A stretch of 64,000 nucleotides of DNA, from the NCBI GenBank assembly GCA_024734495.1, contig JALMQS010000061.1, forward strand, positions 6,439,321 to 6,503,320. The letters are read 5' to 3'. The DNA is from Forficula auricularia. Taxonomy: Eukaryota > Arthropoda > Insecta > Dermaptera > Forficulidae. Below the pieces are notes generated by a model that made no database searches, was not told the origin of the DNA, and saw nothing but the letters and a program-made list of their open reading frames with translations. A program made the translations under genes and the position numbers. This document shows positions 22,301 through 37,300 of the stretch, one piece after another. Numbering within the stretch: position 1 is the stretch's first letter; each line of letters opens with the position of its first letter.

Positions 22301-25300
22301 TAAATAATCATATCTATGTTATAAAGATTAAATATTTTTTCCATTAATTTTAGTTAATATTGTATAAATTCATGCACTTTTGAGTTTCTCAAAAATATAC
22401 TAAGATTATATGGTATATTTTAACCTTATATTATATTATAACCTTTTAACTTAAAATTGGAAATACTTATTTAAAGCCACTAATTTTATAAAACAGTTTA
22501 TTGAATCTATAATTTATAAACAGGGCCGGATTATCTAATAGACAATGTAGGCAACTGCCTATGGGCCCAGCGCTTCTTATGGGGTCCCACTGGTGAGAAA
22601 AATAAGTCAAAGTTTTAATTTGATGCTCTCGGTTTAGTTTTACAAAGGTTTTAAAGGTCTATTTTTTAAAAGGTCAAATAATTTCACAAAAACAATCAGT
22701 AATCAGTATTGCCAGCCTGGTCCTGGTTGGAGTAGAAAAGTTTTAATGATTATAACGCAACTGGCGGAAGAAGCTTTTCAAAATTGATACTTATAAAAAA
22801 CTGTCTTCGATCTACAATGGTACAAAAACGTTTAAATGCACTTGCAATAATAGCTATTGAATATGATATCTTGGAGAAAATCGACTTTCAAGATATATTG
22901 AAAGAATTTACATAAAAAAAAAAAACTGAGGAAAGTTAATGTTTTGTAAATATGATTGAATATTTGAATAATTTCCAATCCATAATTCTTGTTGTTTGTG
23001 TAAGTACTGCATGAATTGATAACATTATATTAAGTAAAATATTTTTGTTTTAATAAATGACATACATTCATTAGTACTGAGATATTAAAATTTGGTGTTG
23101 TTATAAAGTTTAAATGCTTACTTACTTACCTAGAGAGCTACCTACATAAGGGGAGAGGGGCTCCGAGACTTGCATTGCCTAGGGGCCTCTACATGGCTTA
23201 ATCTGGCCCTGTTTATAAAAATGATTGTGGGTTTGAGTTCCAAAAAATTAAAATTAATAAATCTACAAAAAGAGATAATAAAGAAAGCTGAAATTTATTA
23301 GGGAGTAAACAAAAAGACAAAACAGTAATTGAATATTTCACGACACCCAAAATGGTTTCGAGCCTCAGAATTCCCAACACCCAATGGACACCTATTCAGT
23401 TGGGAAACCACTGCTAAGGGAACGAACGGGCTTATAAAAATTAACAGTGAAAAAAAGAATCTATTTTAGAAAAGTCTTTTCGAGTCTTATACTTTCTTTA
23501 AAAAGACCCTTTTGTTGACCCCCTCCGTTTCGAGTCCCGTGGAATATGTCACCCTTTTAAATGAGGGCTCTTCATCCCTGGTAAATTTGAGCCTTCATAG
23601 TTTTCTAGACTTGAAGATAGAATATATAAGCGAATGTAATGGAAGGCAGCCCAGAGGTAGTGAGGAAAGAAAAAATTAACACATATAAAATAAGGTGTAA
23701 TTTATTGGAATCCTTCCTCCTTTCCTTTCAATCCTCGTTTCGGAGGATTTTTCCCTCCTTCTTCAGGGAAAAATCCTCCGAAACGTCGGTTTGAAAGGAA
23801 AGGAGGAAGGATTCCAATAAATTACACCTTATTTTATATGTGTTAATTTTTTCTTTCCTCACTACCTTGGGCTGCCTTCCCATTACATTCAATTAAAATT
23901 TCTACCAGTCCGTCTCTCTCCAGAGAAAATTTCGTTGCAAAAAGAATATATAAGATTTCCTATTTTAAATTTATTATTATTTACTATAACTTTAATTAAG
24001 AATATTTTTTACAATTATCAATACCTCTACTTCAAGGTAAGCGTTAAATTGAGCAAGTCGGGCGTTAAGGCTATCACGAGCCACACTTTCAGCCTCCATT
24101 CTGGCTCTACTCACAGCCAACTCATAGCCTCTTCGCATAGCATCTACTTCGTGTTTTGAGATAAAATCTGTTCCAATCTTAGCTCGTACACTTGCTAATT
24201 CTCGTTCTAATTCAACTTTATCCTATAAACGTTTTTAACTTAAAATTTTGTTTATACATACATTTAAAATATTAAACTTACTAACTTACTTTTATATCAT
24301 GTTGCATATTGTTGATAAGCGCCTCTAATCCATAACGTGCAGTTTTTTCTTCTTTTATTTTTTGCTCTAATTCATTTATCTAAAAATCACTTGTATATAA
24401 TTTATTATTATTATATGTTCCCAATAATCGGATTAGCCCATAGCCGAAATATCTAGTCTCAACGGGTTGTGCCTAAGACTAAATTTACAAAACGCATTGA
24501 GTATTTATTTTGGTCACTCGGCAAAACCAACATCGCGTTATGGGTATACAATTTGCTCAATTGCCGAAAGAATTTAATTTTTCGCTTTGTAAGCCATACA
24601 AAATACTCAATATGCGTGATTCCACATCCAATCACAACGCTTTCTTTGTATTTTGTTTACCAACAACCCATTTTTTTTATCCTTTAGGCCACTGGTTCTT
24701 AACCTATTGGCTTGCAAAGCATATTCTTTGGGTCGCGCAGAGTCGTTTACCCAAATATCTTACTACATTAATTTTCAATAAGTTTAAAAATATATTTTTA
24801 TTTATTCAATACTAATTAAATTAAAAATATCAAAAACACTTTCTTTTTCATTAAATTTTCCTTGGATCGAAAATTACATTTGTTTATCTTAATTGTGAAA
24901 AAAATTATATGAGAATTAAAAAACGTCAACGTTTTAAAATTGAACAAAATTGCTTAAGTTCTGATCTAAAAGAAGGTAAAAAAAATATATTGGTTTTTTG
25001 GGGTTGTGACGTGAACATATTTCCTAAAATTTGGTTAAGAACCACTGCTTCAGGCAAATTTTACTTGGCTCATGGAAGTCTCACGGGCCCGAGCATTTCA
25101 GAAATCAGAAAATCCGAGACGCTGGTCTCTCTTCTTTTAATGAACAATGATCGTTATACAGAGATCTTCTAGAGACAAACGAGTAAGTGGGTAAACAAAA
25201 TATTCACAACGCATTTTGAGCATTTTAAACGACTCACAAAGCTAAATATTTAATGATTTCAGCAATTAAATAAATGTCTGTACCCACACTGCGTTGTGAC

Positions 25301-28300
25301 TAAATATTTCGAGCGACGAATGAATTCGGTTTTTGCTGGTTTTCAGATATTTTATATATTGTACTTCGATTTTTTCATACCATTTTCTGATAATCAATAA
25401 CACTACAAGAATTTTGTTTGAGCAAGGCCATGTTGACATCAGCTTTTTCAATTTTATTATTCGAACAGACACTTGGAAGACTCTGCGTTGATGATCCTTT
25501 GGCTGCCGTTAAATCCGCTCTCGCCTTTTTTAGAGACTGTTGTAATTTCTTTGTGCGTTCCCGTTCCACTTGAAGTTCATTTTTCAATTCTTGATTTTGA
25601 ATATTTAATGTAAATGCTGTATTCGTAGCTGCGTCCTAAAATTTATTAAAAATAATTTTTTTTTTTTTTTTTTTTTTAAAGAGATATCAATATAAAAACA
25701 AATTTTACTTACCCTGCTATTTCTAATGGGAAGTGTATTAGGTGGGTGAACATTGCCATTACTCTCTCCTTCTAAATTCAGTCTGAAAGCTACCACTTCA
25801 GGATTGGCCCAGGTATTTAAAGTTAAATTGCATTCTTTCTCCCCTTGAATCTGAAAAATAAATAAAGCGGTCTGGTGTAAGTGGGTATTCACACGGCTAT
25901 TGTTTCGTCCTTACCTAGATTAGTGTTTAAATAGTTTCTTAGAAAATTAATAGAGTGTCATCTATTGGATCCGATGGAATGGATTATTTTTAATTATATG
26001 TCAGAAGGGTTGTTTTATAAATGAAGATAACAATCTTTGAGTAAAATATTTAACGCATTTACATATATGGTATAACAGATATGTTTGCACCTCACAGGGT
26101 AGCCAAATGGCCCGGATTGCTGTTACTGGCACTCGGGTTCGATTCCCGAGGGAGTGAAAAACAACTCATCTGACATATAATTAAAAATAATCCATTCCAT
26201 CGGATTTAATAGATGACACTCTAATGATTTTCTAAGAAAATTTAAATCTATTACTATCGGCAACTTGAAATCTCTCATATTTAAATAGTTTGCTGCTCCA
26301 AAAAAATAAAATAAATTGCTGCTATACCAGTAAGTCGTACATACTCACTCGCTTTCATTTGATACTTCACAAAAACTTAACATTTTCCAAGAATACAGAT
26401 GATTTTGTCACTTCATTCCCCCCCCCAGAAGTTTCGAAAATAATTATAGGAAACACAATTACCGTGTTTATTTATGTTTCCTGTACAACAAAATAGTTAA
26501 AATATTTTTTATACATTATATTTCGTGATGATACCCTACCAGGGGCGCCCGCAGAAAATTGTTCAGGAGAGTGCAAAGCTTGGGGACAAATAATTACATC
26601 TATAAAAAGAAAAAATGTAAATAAATGTTTCATTTCAATTTTTAGAACTACTGAGGATGGTCGACCAGTGGTGACCGAAACTGTAGAGTTATCAATTAAA
26701 TAATTCTAATAGTTATTAAAATTATTGTTTTATTATATTTGTGACAAAACCAACCCTTCAATTTAATGAAAAATTTAAATCAAGTCACTTAAGTTCTGGA
26801 AGAAATTTAATAAATAATTACATTATTAAATTTTTATTTAAATATTTAATTTTTCGAGTATTTTTTCACAAGTACTAATACAGTAGAGCTTAGATACAAA
26901 AACACAAACGGTACATTAAACATAGTTTAGTGAGTCGGGAAGCATGAGCTCCCTCTTGCCCCCCTCTGCGGACGCCCATGTACCAAACTCAATATATGTT
27001 TAAAAAAAAGACTTAGAAAAAATAAAGGTAAATCATAGTAAGATTTATTTAAATATTCAGTTTTGGTTTATTTATTTGGGTTAAAATGGACCATCAAATC
27101 TCAGCGTAGTCGATTTGTTAGTTTCTAAGATTCACAATCAGCAAAACACTAAAAATGTAAAAATCACTGAATGAACTAGCTAAGGGATATCGATATTCAT
27201 TGATTTATTTTTGCTTATTCCTGTTTAGAAATAAAAGTTTAAAATATAGAGAAAAAAGCTTTTTCAAGCATAATCTTTTTCTGTACATCTGAGTGTTTGT
27301 CTGGGTTACGATTTCAACCATAATTCAAAAACAGAATGTCATAAAAAATTCGTTCCACTGTCAAATGTTTGTATTTTCAAAATAAAGAACTGATTCAATT
27401 GTGAACTTTTTAACTTAGAACGGGGGTGTCCAACCCGTGGCCCAGCACTGCAATGAATGCGGCCCAATATAAATTTATAAACTTCCTTAAAACAGTGAGA
27501 TTTGTATGTAGTTCCTGGAAAAGACATTACAATTTGGCCTGATAATTTTGTTTCTCTAAAATAATAAATCTACCGAAAAGTTTTCGAAAAATAAGTGCTA
27601 TTTTTAAATTTTGAATCTAGACTAAAATTCAAGATTTCCCTAAAAACAATCACCATTTCGGTCTATTTTCAACTCCATTTTCAGTATATATAATTTTTTT
27701 ACCTGCAAACTTTCTGACACATATAACCTTCAAAACTTCAACGCCTACGCCCTCCACCCTTTCTCTTGATCTATTCCTCCTTCTCTTCGGTAATGCAGGG
27801 TCTTTCGAGATTCTTGGGGGCCGCATCTTCATGGGCCTCTTCTTGCATTCGATAGTGTAGAAAAAAAAATTATCTGCGGCCCGAGACATTTTTTTTTCTT
27901 CAAATGTGGCCCGGTTAAGCTAAAAGGTTGGACACCCCTGACTTAGAATTTCAGCCTTAGAAAATCAGAAAAAATCGAAATGTCGAATGGCGAGCTATGA
28001 AAATATACCTGGTGAACTTAAATATAGCTTAGCACACAGGTCCTTGAATTAATAAAAACTGTATCATGTTTCAACTTTTCAAAAAGTTTATTGACAAAAA
28101 ATTGTCAAATCACCAAATTTTGCAAAGAGTAGGTCATTTAAAACTTTGCAAATTCCACCAAAATAAAATTGGAATATTATTCCTAGTAGAAATACATGAT
28201 AATACCTACCATCTTCGAGGGTGTTGAAGTCTGTTGCTGTTCAAGTTGTACTCGGAGAGCGTTGTTATCATCTCGTAAGGCATCTACAAGTCGAGACATC

Positions 28301-31300
28301 TCTAACAGATGGTTGGTCTGGGAAACCGCTCTTTCTTCAGCTTCTCGCACCCTGGCCTCTTCAGCTACCCGTAACTCTACCTGGAGTTTCTCGACTCGGG
28401 AACGTAAATCGTTATTCGCTTGCTCTAGCATTTGTTGTTGAATCGATGGACCCTGTATAACAAACCGTCATTTATTTATCAATATTTAATTTGCATTATA
28501 TTAATTGTTAATAATACTTTTAATAAGTAAAAAATATTCATTCTATTGGTTCATAGCCCTAAATCATAAATGAAGGTGAGAATTTATTTTACTATGAATA
28601 TTCCAATATAAATAGGTACATATTAAATAATAAAGAAGCTAATTTTTAATTTAGGCTTATTTTTATTGATTAAAAAAATTTTATTAAAGAGAAATAATAC
28701 CCAAAGCATTAAAAAAAAGTCAGCATAAAAAATTTAAAATTTTCCTGACGTTTCGTTCAGATCCAACGAACATCAGGGTATGAGGCGTTTATGGTCAAAT
28801 AGAACGCAACGTTTATAAGTGATAGGTCCATTAACAACGAAGGGAGAACCGCGATTGGAACTAGGTGTACACGTCTTTGGAATTATGTGGAATTATTTTG
28901 CAATTAATTAGATAATACCCCTCCATCTATTGTCTTCTACTTGGAAATGAAACTGGAAGTGGATGTATGGTAGATGTGCACGATATTAGGTCGCGGTTCA
29001 CCCCTCGATTAACAATTATAAAAATATACCTCTCTAGTACAGGGTGTAGTAAACAAATAAATATTTAATTATTTTTATATCTAATAAAATATTAATAATA
29101 TAAAAATATAATGTAAGAGCTTGATCGCCGAAGCACTTATAAATATTTATGTTATAAGTAGAAGATATTTTAGTAAAATCATTCGGTACAGATTTGAATT
29201 CATTCAAACATTTTCATTTTTTTTTTTGCTTATTTGTGTGAAATCTACGAAACGCAAAGAAAAATTATTTTTAAGCACATTTTTTATGTACATATATCTA
29301 CAATAATTCGAGAGAAGAAGTTCGTATGAAGTTTGTTCTGGTGACAATCTGTTTATATTTTCAAAACAAATAACTGATTAAATTTTGGGCTCTCTAGCTT
29401 TTCAGTGCTTCCGGATGAAAAATTCAGAAAATCAGAAAAATTAAAATCGAATCCATTATTTTGGAAGATTTTGTAGTTAATAAGTTGAAACTTGGCTCTC
29501 TTGCTTGTATTTATAAATTGCACTTTTCTGCGGAATTGTAGCTTAACTAGATCAAACAATCCGCTGAATAAAATATTCTCAAATCCTCAAAATTTCCAAA
29601 GAGCACACAGTCTTGAAAGTTTTCAATTTTTCCTCAAATTTTTATATATATGTATTTTTAATAAAATTCTCACATAAAAAAAAGTTGCTTTTTAATTTCA
29701 CTAGCTGTCTTTCTTTCTATTTGACTCTAAATTCTCTCATGCCCTGAAGATAGAGAAGATCAAATTGAAAGGCAGAAGAAGAAATAATAATATGTTCTTT
29801 ATTTTAGTGATGTTACGAATAACATATTTTCGACATTCGCGAATGCGAATGTGCAAATGCCAATGCGAATACGAATGTTCAGGAAAGTCATTAAAAACCA
29901 GATAAAATTTGGTTTAATCATCATTTTTATTAATATATTTATATTTTTTGTTATTGTGTGGGTGTTGTTTTGTGGGTTCTTGGAGAAACATTTTAAATAA
30001 AGTAAAAAAAAATATGAAAAATTTAAGTAACTTTTTAAAATTTAAAATATAAAATACTAGGTAGGTTTCACAAAAAATATTAATTAATACAGTACAGTAC
30101 GTACAGTACTAACAGCAGATAATGAAAAATGTTGCAGTCATATTCAATAATTATTATTATACTCATAGGTAACAGAATAGTTTTGTTTAATAGTCAAATT
30201 TGAAAAGAGGCAAATTATATTTAATAAAGAGGAATTTAGCAGCCTTTTCGCCCATGAGGCGTTTTCTGAGTGCCATATAAGGCCAGCTGCGCTAAATAAT
30301 TGCTCACTCGGAACGGTGGCTGGTGGAGCGCTGAGATACTTTCGAGCAAGATCTTAGAATTTGTCGTATTTAAATGTAGTTTTCCACCAGTCCATAGGGT
30401 TTTCATCGATGGAGGCTCACTTTTCCTTGAGATATACCTTCAATTGAGCTTTAATTTCATGTTTCTCTGTGCACCTATTATCCCCAGATTCTAAATCGGA
30501 TCTTTCGTCTTCGCTTGAGGAGTCCAGGATACCTGCTAGATTGCTTATGAGACTTTTAGCTGAAGAATCAGCACTTGTTGAAGGCTCATTACAGTTACAT
30601 GCAGTGACTTGCACACACATTCGCATTACATTCTCATCGTTTGATGCGAATGCGAATGTTGATGCAAATGTTTAATATGATGCGAATGCGAACATTCGTA
30701 ACATCCCTACTTTATTTACCTGACTTTGTCATGAAACCTATCTCATAATAATATAATTATTATTTACACTCATTTATTAATTAAAAAATATTTCCAAGTT
30801 ATATTGTTTTATTAATTAAATATTTTTCTAATTAATATATTAAATAATTAATATATCAAAGAGAGTTATTTTTAAACAAGCTATATATATCGCTAGACCA
30901 CTGCTGGTTGAGGCTCCATTGGGCTCAGCTGAATCTTTAATCTGGACCAAGAGAAATGAAAAAGATATGATCCATCTAGGTGTGATCCAGCATCATATCG
31001 CGATTAGTCCGCATGATGCTTTTTACCAAACACGGATATAGATCAACTAGTGAATTTGTAATCTAAGATGTTATACTGTATACTTCAATCCCCCAGTCCA
31101 GCGCGCTGAGTCTATTAACACACATGCAAGGTGTTGATATCAATTAATCATGGGTTTCTTACATCAAATGTAGGAAACTCATGATTGTTAATGTTACATT
31201 AACAAACAACCAAAGGAGAGGAACTACATTTTATGGTACTTTTTTCCTATTCACCTGCTGTATTTTGTTGCTAATAGCCAGATCCGCTTTAAGCCTATTC

Positions 31301-34300
31301 ACTTCCATTTCAAGAGATTTTAATTGTTCCTTGGTCTCTGGATGATGACAAGAGGGAGGTGATGGTGGCGGCGGTGGCGAGGGTGCGTCCATTTCCTCTT
31401 CAGAGCTGTCAAGTGGAGGCGGAGGAGGTGGATAACACATTGGCGTACGTAGTTGTCTCAGTTCCATTTCCTAACAAACAAATAACTATGAAGAAAAAAT
31501 CAACCCGCGAGTAGCTATAAATTATATAAGTAAAAATATATTAATTAAAATAAAAGCAATCAATTTTAAATATCCTTATCTACCAAAATAAGCTGACGTG
31601 TTCTGATGTGGCCATCCACTTGACTTTATCATACAACCTGGCCCCTCACTTATATTTAATATTTAATAAAATTATTTATAATCATGAAGGGGAGGGGGGT
31701 TAGTTTTTGCATTTTTAGACTCGTGGGGGCCCACTGATTATGTATTCAAAATTTGGTTGAGTTTGGTAAATGGCCAAGATTATTATTTTTTGACCCCCAT
31801 TGTGGGCGGTTAGTTTTTGCTAGTGAGTGCCAAAATTAGCTATTTTCTCAGGTCCATATCTCAGAATCTATTTAAGCTATATTATTGAAATTTGGTACTC
31901 TCCTCCAGATGGATTACATAATTACTTACTTACTTACTTCCTGTGGCCGAACAACATTTCCAATGTTTTAGCCTCCTCTATAATGCCTCGCCATTTTGTC
32001 CTATCCCTTGCTATAGAGTTCCAATTTCCTTGAGCACCCAACTCTTCAAGATCTCTGGTTATATTGTCCATCCATCTTTGCCGTGGTCTACCTGGTGGTC
32101 TTCTTCCTATCGGTTTTGCTTCGTAGATCCTGCTGATAGCTCGATCTTCATTAGCACGCACCACATGTCCCACCCAAGCTAGCCTTCGTGATCTTATACA
32201 GCTCGTGATGTAAGGCTGCCCTGTTAATTCTCTCACTTCCCTTGCACTTCTAAACCTCCATTCGCCGGTAACACTATCTCTAATCATTCCACTTACATAA
32301 TTACATGTGTATAATTTTAACTCTGTATCTCAAATAGATTCCAAGCTGCAGGAGGGTCGAAATTGGCTCGAAATAGTTCGTGTAAATAGTGTACAGCGTG
32401 TACGGCCAAACTAATGTTCGAACTTGGCCTGCGCACGCTGTGCGCTTTGATATCGATGCTAGAAGCAATCTTGCTATAACTCGAAAAATGTAACTTTATA
32501 CAAGGAAGTCAAAAAACAATTTAATAGTTTTTTAAACTAAAAGAAATAGAATCAAAATTTTTGCGTCCCTGTAAGTTTTAAAATAAAACTCATAATTTAC
32601 AATTATCTATTTACCTAATAAAGTAAAGAAAATTTTGAATTTTTTTTTAGAAACTATTTAAAATCTAAAATATAAAATTCTAGGTAGGTTTCACATAAGT
32701 ATTTTATATTTTAAATTTGAAAGTTTCTAAAAAAAAATTCAAAATTTTCTTTACTTTATTTAAAACGTTTCACCAAGAACCCACACCATTCTCCCTTAAC
32801 AAAAAAAAATATCTATTTAATTCTGGAAAGTAGGGGATTTTGATTTTTTTATATTTATCTTATATTTATTGGAAACAAATTAAAATTTTGTACGTCATAT
32901 CTAAATAAAAATTTATCGTAGGAGTACGAGACTCAAACCACTAGATGCAGTTTTTTTTCTGATTTTAATGATATATAAAAGTGATATTCGTATTTTTTCG
33001 AGATAAAGCAAAATTGCTTTCTAGCGTCGGTATAGATTATACATATACTTAATAATGCCTTCTAATTTTTATTTTGGCGTCTCTTTTGCGCAATCTGAGT
33101 CTACAAATTCACCTCACAAAAAGTATTCCTAATTTGAATATTAAGATGACAAGTGCCGATAAAAGTAGATTAAAGATTTCTGCTATTACTATCAGCATTT
33201 GTCTTTTTATTTTCTAGTCATATTTATTTCGGCGCCCGAGTCGCTTGCTATCAGCCTATGAAAGTCACCTCGTAGCTTTACAACAAAAAAATGTGAAAAA
33301 ATTCTTGAAAGTAGCTTAGAACGTAAATAGTTTAGACGAAAATGTTATTGACTGCTATTAGAATAATTAGTTTAAATGACAAATGAAAAACTACTGAAAC
33401 TTAAGTCTATAGGGTCTATAAGTCCCACTCGCACTTAGCCAATTTTAATGTCATCTCGTATATTAGCAGGAAAAATATTTTATTTTCAAAACTTTAAAAA
33501 ATATTATATTTACTTGGTCATGTAAACGACGTTGTTGTTGCTCCAATTGATTTTTCAAATCACTATTCAATTGTCTTAAAGTTTCTGCAAGACTTGCTGT
33601 TGCTCTGGCCTATATAAAAAAAATATATTAATATTACTTACATATAACTTCTTTAAATCATATATTCGTCTTTTTTTTATTGACTCACCTGTGCTGCATC
33701 AAGTGAGGCCGCCAATAAATCGGCTTGAGCCTGTCTTAATTGAGATTCAAGTTCCGTTTGCCTGGCACTTGATGCATCCAATTCTCTTTGTAATTTAGAA
33801 TTATGCCTGCTTAATGAGCCTTCTAGTTTAGAGTATTCGCTTTGAAGAACTAAAACTGCTGATGACACCTCTTCCTGTAAGGAATCCTTAATTGCAAATC
33901 CATTATAAACTTTTAGTGGGGGAAATATTGATTTTTTAAAAAAATAATATTATGGATAAGAAAAGGTCTAGAAATTTTTTTTAGGTTGATAAAATAATAA
34001 CATGTTTAAATATTCAAGCTTATTCTCAATGTTCTAATCCTAAAGTCATTTTCAAGACATTCTAGATATATATAAATACACTCAGCGGCACAATTAACCG
34101 CCCACCAAATTAAACAAATGTTCACTTAATTTATTTATTACATTCAATTTCTAGGATCATAAAAGATTCAAAAATCATAATTTAAACAAGAATATTTATT
34201 TTTATTTAAAAAAAACATGAAATCAAAAAAATGTCATTTTTACATCAGCACTTAATTTTTCAAATTTATTTATTGAATTTAACATTTTAATAACATGTGT

Positions 34301-37300
34301 TGCCTCCTCTGGTTTTAATGACCTCCTGTAAGTGATTGGCAATACTATTGATAATGTTTTTGATATAGGCTTGTGGTATATGTTATTCCACTCCTCCATA
34401 ACCGCATCTTTCAGTTAGGAATAGTGGTTGGTGGGGATTTTCGACTCCTAATACGTCTTTTTGAGTTGTCCCATATGTGTTCGATAGGATTAAGGCCGAA
34501 AAAGGTGCACTACAGCTCGGGATTATCGTTTTTTGGTGGGCAACGAGTTACGAAATCGCTTTATATCAGCTTCTGAGATCCGGAGTCAATTAAAAGAAGT
34601 AAGAAATGTAACAGTGGGCTTAAGAACAGTTAGAAGAAGCTGGCAGAAAGAAATTTAAAAGCTTTCAGGCCTGTTTCAGCCCCACATCTTCTCCCTCAAC
34701 ACAGAAGAGAGCGGCTTCCTTTCGCTCGAGAACACGCCAATTGGACAATGCATCAGTGGAGTAATGTTGTCTTCTGGGATGAAACCAGAATATCATTAAT
34801 TGGTCCAGATGGTCGTCACCGACCGAACGAAAGGTTTTCACCATGTACCATAGTGGAAACGGTTGGTTTTCAAGGTGGATCCATTATGCTGTGGGGTGGC
34901 ATTTCTTATGAAGCCCGCACGAACTTAGTGATATTAGAAAGAGGTGCAATCAACGCGCTAGGATACTAGGCTACATGTTATCCCGTTTGAACCATTTATT
35001 AGAGAAGATTTTCTTCTTATGCAAGATAACGCCCGCCCACACGTCGTGAGAATTGTTACTGAGTACCTGGATACAGTAGGTATTAGAAGATTACCATGGA
35101 CAGCTCGCAGTCCAGGTCTCAACCCTATCGAACACATATGGGACAACTTAAAAAGACGTATTCGAAGTCGAACATCCCCATCAACCACTGCAAGATTCGG
35201 TTTTGGAGGAGTGGATAACATACCACAATCTTATATCAAAAACATTATCGATAGTATTCCCAATCGCTTACAGGAGGTTATTAAAGCCAGAGGAGGCAAT
35301 ACATGTTATTAAAATGTTAAATTCAATACATAAATTTGACAAATTAAGTGGTGATGTAAAAATTGCTTTCACGTAAAAATGACATTTTTTATTAATTTCA
35401 AGTTTTTTAAAATAAAATAAAGTATTCTTGTTTAAATTATGATTTTTTAATCTTTTATGATCCTAGATAGAAATTGAAGGTAATAAATAAATTAAGTGAA
35501 CATTTGTTTAATTGTAAAATATTTAATAAAACTTAGGTGGGCGGTTAATTTTGCCGCTGAGTGTACCTATATCTGAAGTCGATTCAGCTAACACGATAAG
35601 TTGACCCGATTTCAGCAGATCGATGTGGCTGAGTTGATTTGAATTTAATCTATTATCCTTTGAAAACAGCTCCATAATTTGAAGCTACAATGTTGTGAAT
35701 AAGCAATAAAATTCCAACAAATTTGATTATTATCGCAAATTAAGCATCCGAAACTTCGTAGTTATATTGTATAATATTATTTATTGTTATGTTTTATAAA
35801 TTGTTATAATTAATTATGTATGCTTTTAAAAAACAATTTTAATTAATTCACCATCGATTGTCAAACCTTAAAGAATTTTCTAGTTCATCAACTTGAACAA
35901 ATGACCACCAAAAGCCTCTTTCTGAGGAAAATTTTTAGTAAATATTTTTGAAATAGTAAGATTAATTTTATTTTCGTTTTCATTTCTTTTAATTATTTTA
36001 TTTATTTATTTATTGAATTTACCTTTAGTTTATTTTGCCAAAGAGAACAATCTCGTTCTTTAACTTCCTCCAACTTAGCAAGCATATCATTTAAATGTTC
36101 TTTTAATCCTGTTGAGACTGATCCGGATGCTTTTCCATCCGCTGTTGATCTATAAATAATTAAAATTAGACAAAACGAATTTAAATATACCCATATAAAC
36201 AGAAGGCTAGCAACGTTTTTACTCATAGTATTTCAGCAAACGTAATATTTCATTCTAGTTTTCTTGTCGAACTCATAATGAATGTCTGTCAGCTCTTCAA
36301 AATGGAGTAAAATTTAATATATCTGATTTAATGGTATACCTACCCATCTTTCGATTTACCTGGTAGATGAGATACGTTCTACGAAAAATTGTGCAAATCG
36401 AAACCGTGTAAAACGAGAGAGCGTCCACTAATATACTAAAATAATAAAAATGATTCAAAAACATTCAAAAATTGTGAAAGTGGGTGTTTAATGCACATAA
36501 ATTAATCAATACAGATTTTTTTTTAATTTAAAAACATTGTAAAAGCGACTCGAGGCAGGGCCTGTCAGAGAAAATGCGAGGCCCAGGGCAACTAGGACCT
36601 TCAAAATTCGAAATAAAATTCTGGACAAGAAATTAAAAGCAATTTTATTTTATATTTATTAAATTATATCGATATTAAAAAATTCATTTATTATGCTCCT
36701 GAAATTGTGAGGCCTTTGGCAGCTGCCCCCTTGTCCCTCCCTCTGATAGGACCTTAGGACTCGAGGAATAAGTGTTCATATCACATATAAAAATAGCTTA
36801 TTCTACAAAATATTCTCAGACGTGCTCTTTTGGTTTTAACAAAACATTACACTTGCTGAAATACCGGAAGAAAAATATTCATTAGATCTTAGGATATAAT
36901 TTGAATGATGAGAAATAAATAAATTAATCTGTTTGCCTATATTATTTTTAATGCTATATGCCTATTTATCTACTTCTAATAATATTGAAAAAAATGAATA
37001 TTATCCTTACAATTCTCTCCATTTTTTCAAATCCGCTTCAATGGACTGTAAATGTCGTGCATTGTCCGCTTCAAGTCGTTGCTTATCTTGGAGTAATTCT
37101 TTTGTTGTTTGAGCTGCTTCCGATAATTGACGTTGTAACTCATCTGTTCGTAAAAGTAATTGTGCATTTTCGGCAGATAGTCTTCGTTTTTCCTCCCGAA
37201 TAATTGACTAAAATTTTAAGGGAGAATGATGTAGGTTCTTGGTGAAACATATTTAAATAAAGTAAAAGAAATTAAAAAAAATTTAAAAAATATAAAATTC

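Noticed and set aside
27650..27889. 79-codon minus-strand basic frame
   Set aside because: Lies wholly within the hAT element 27421-27940 and shows no transposase motif.
34373..34576. 67-codon plus-strand frame
   Set aside because: It is the antisense of the duplicated transposase end in the rearranged Tc1 element.
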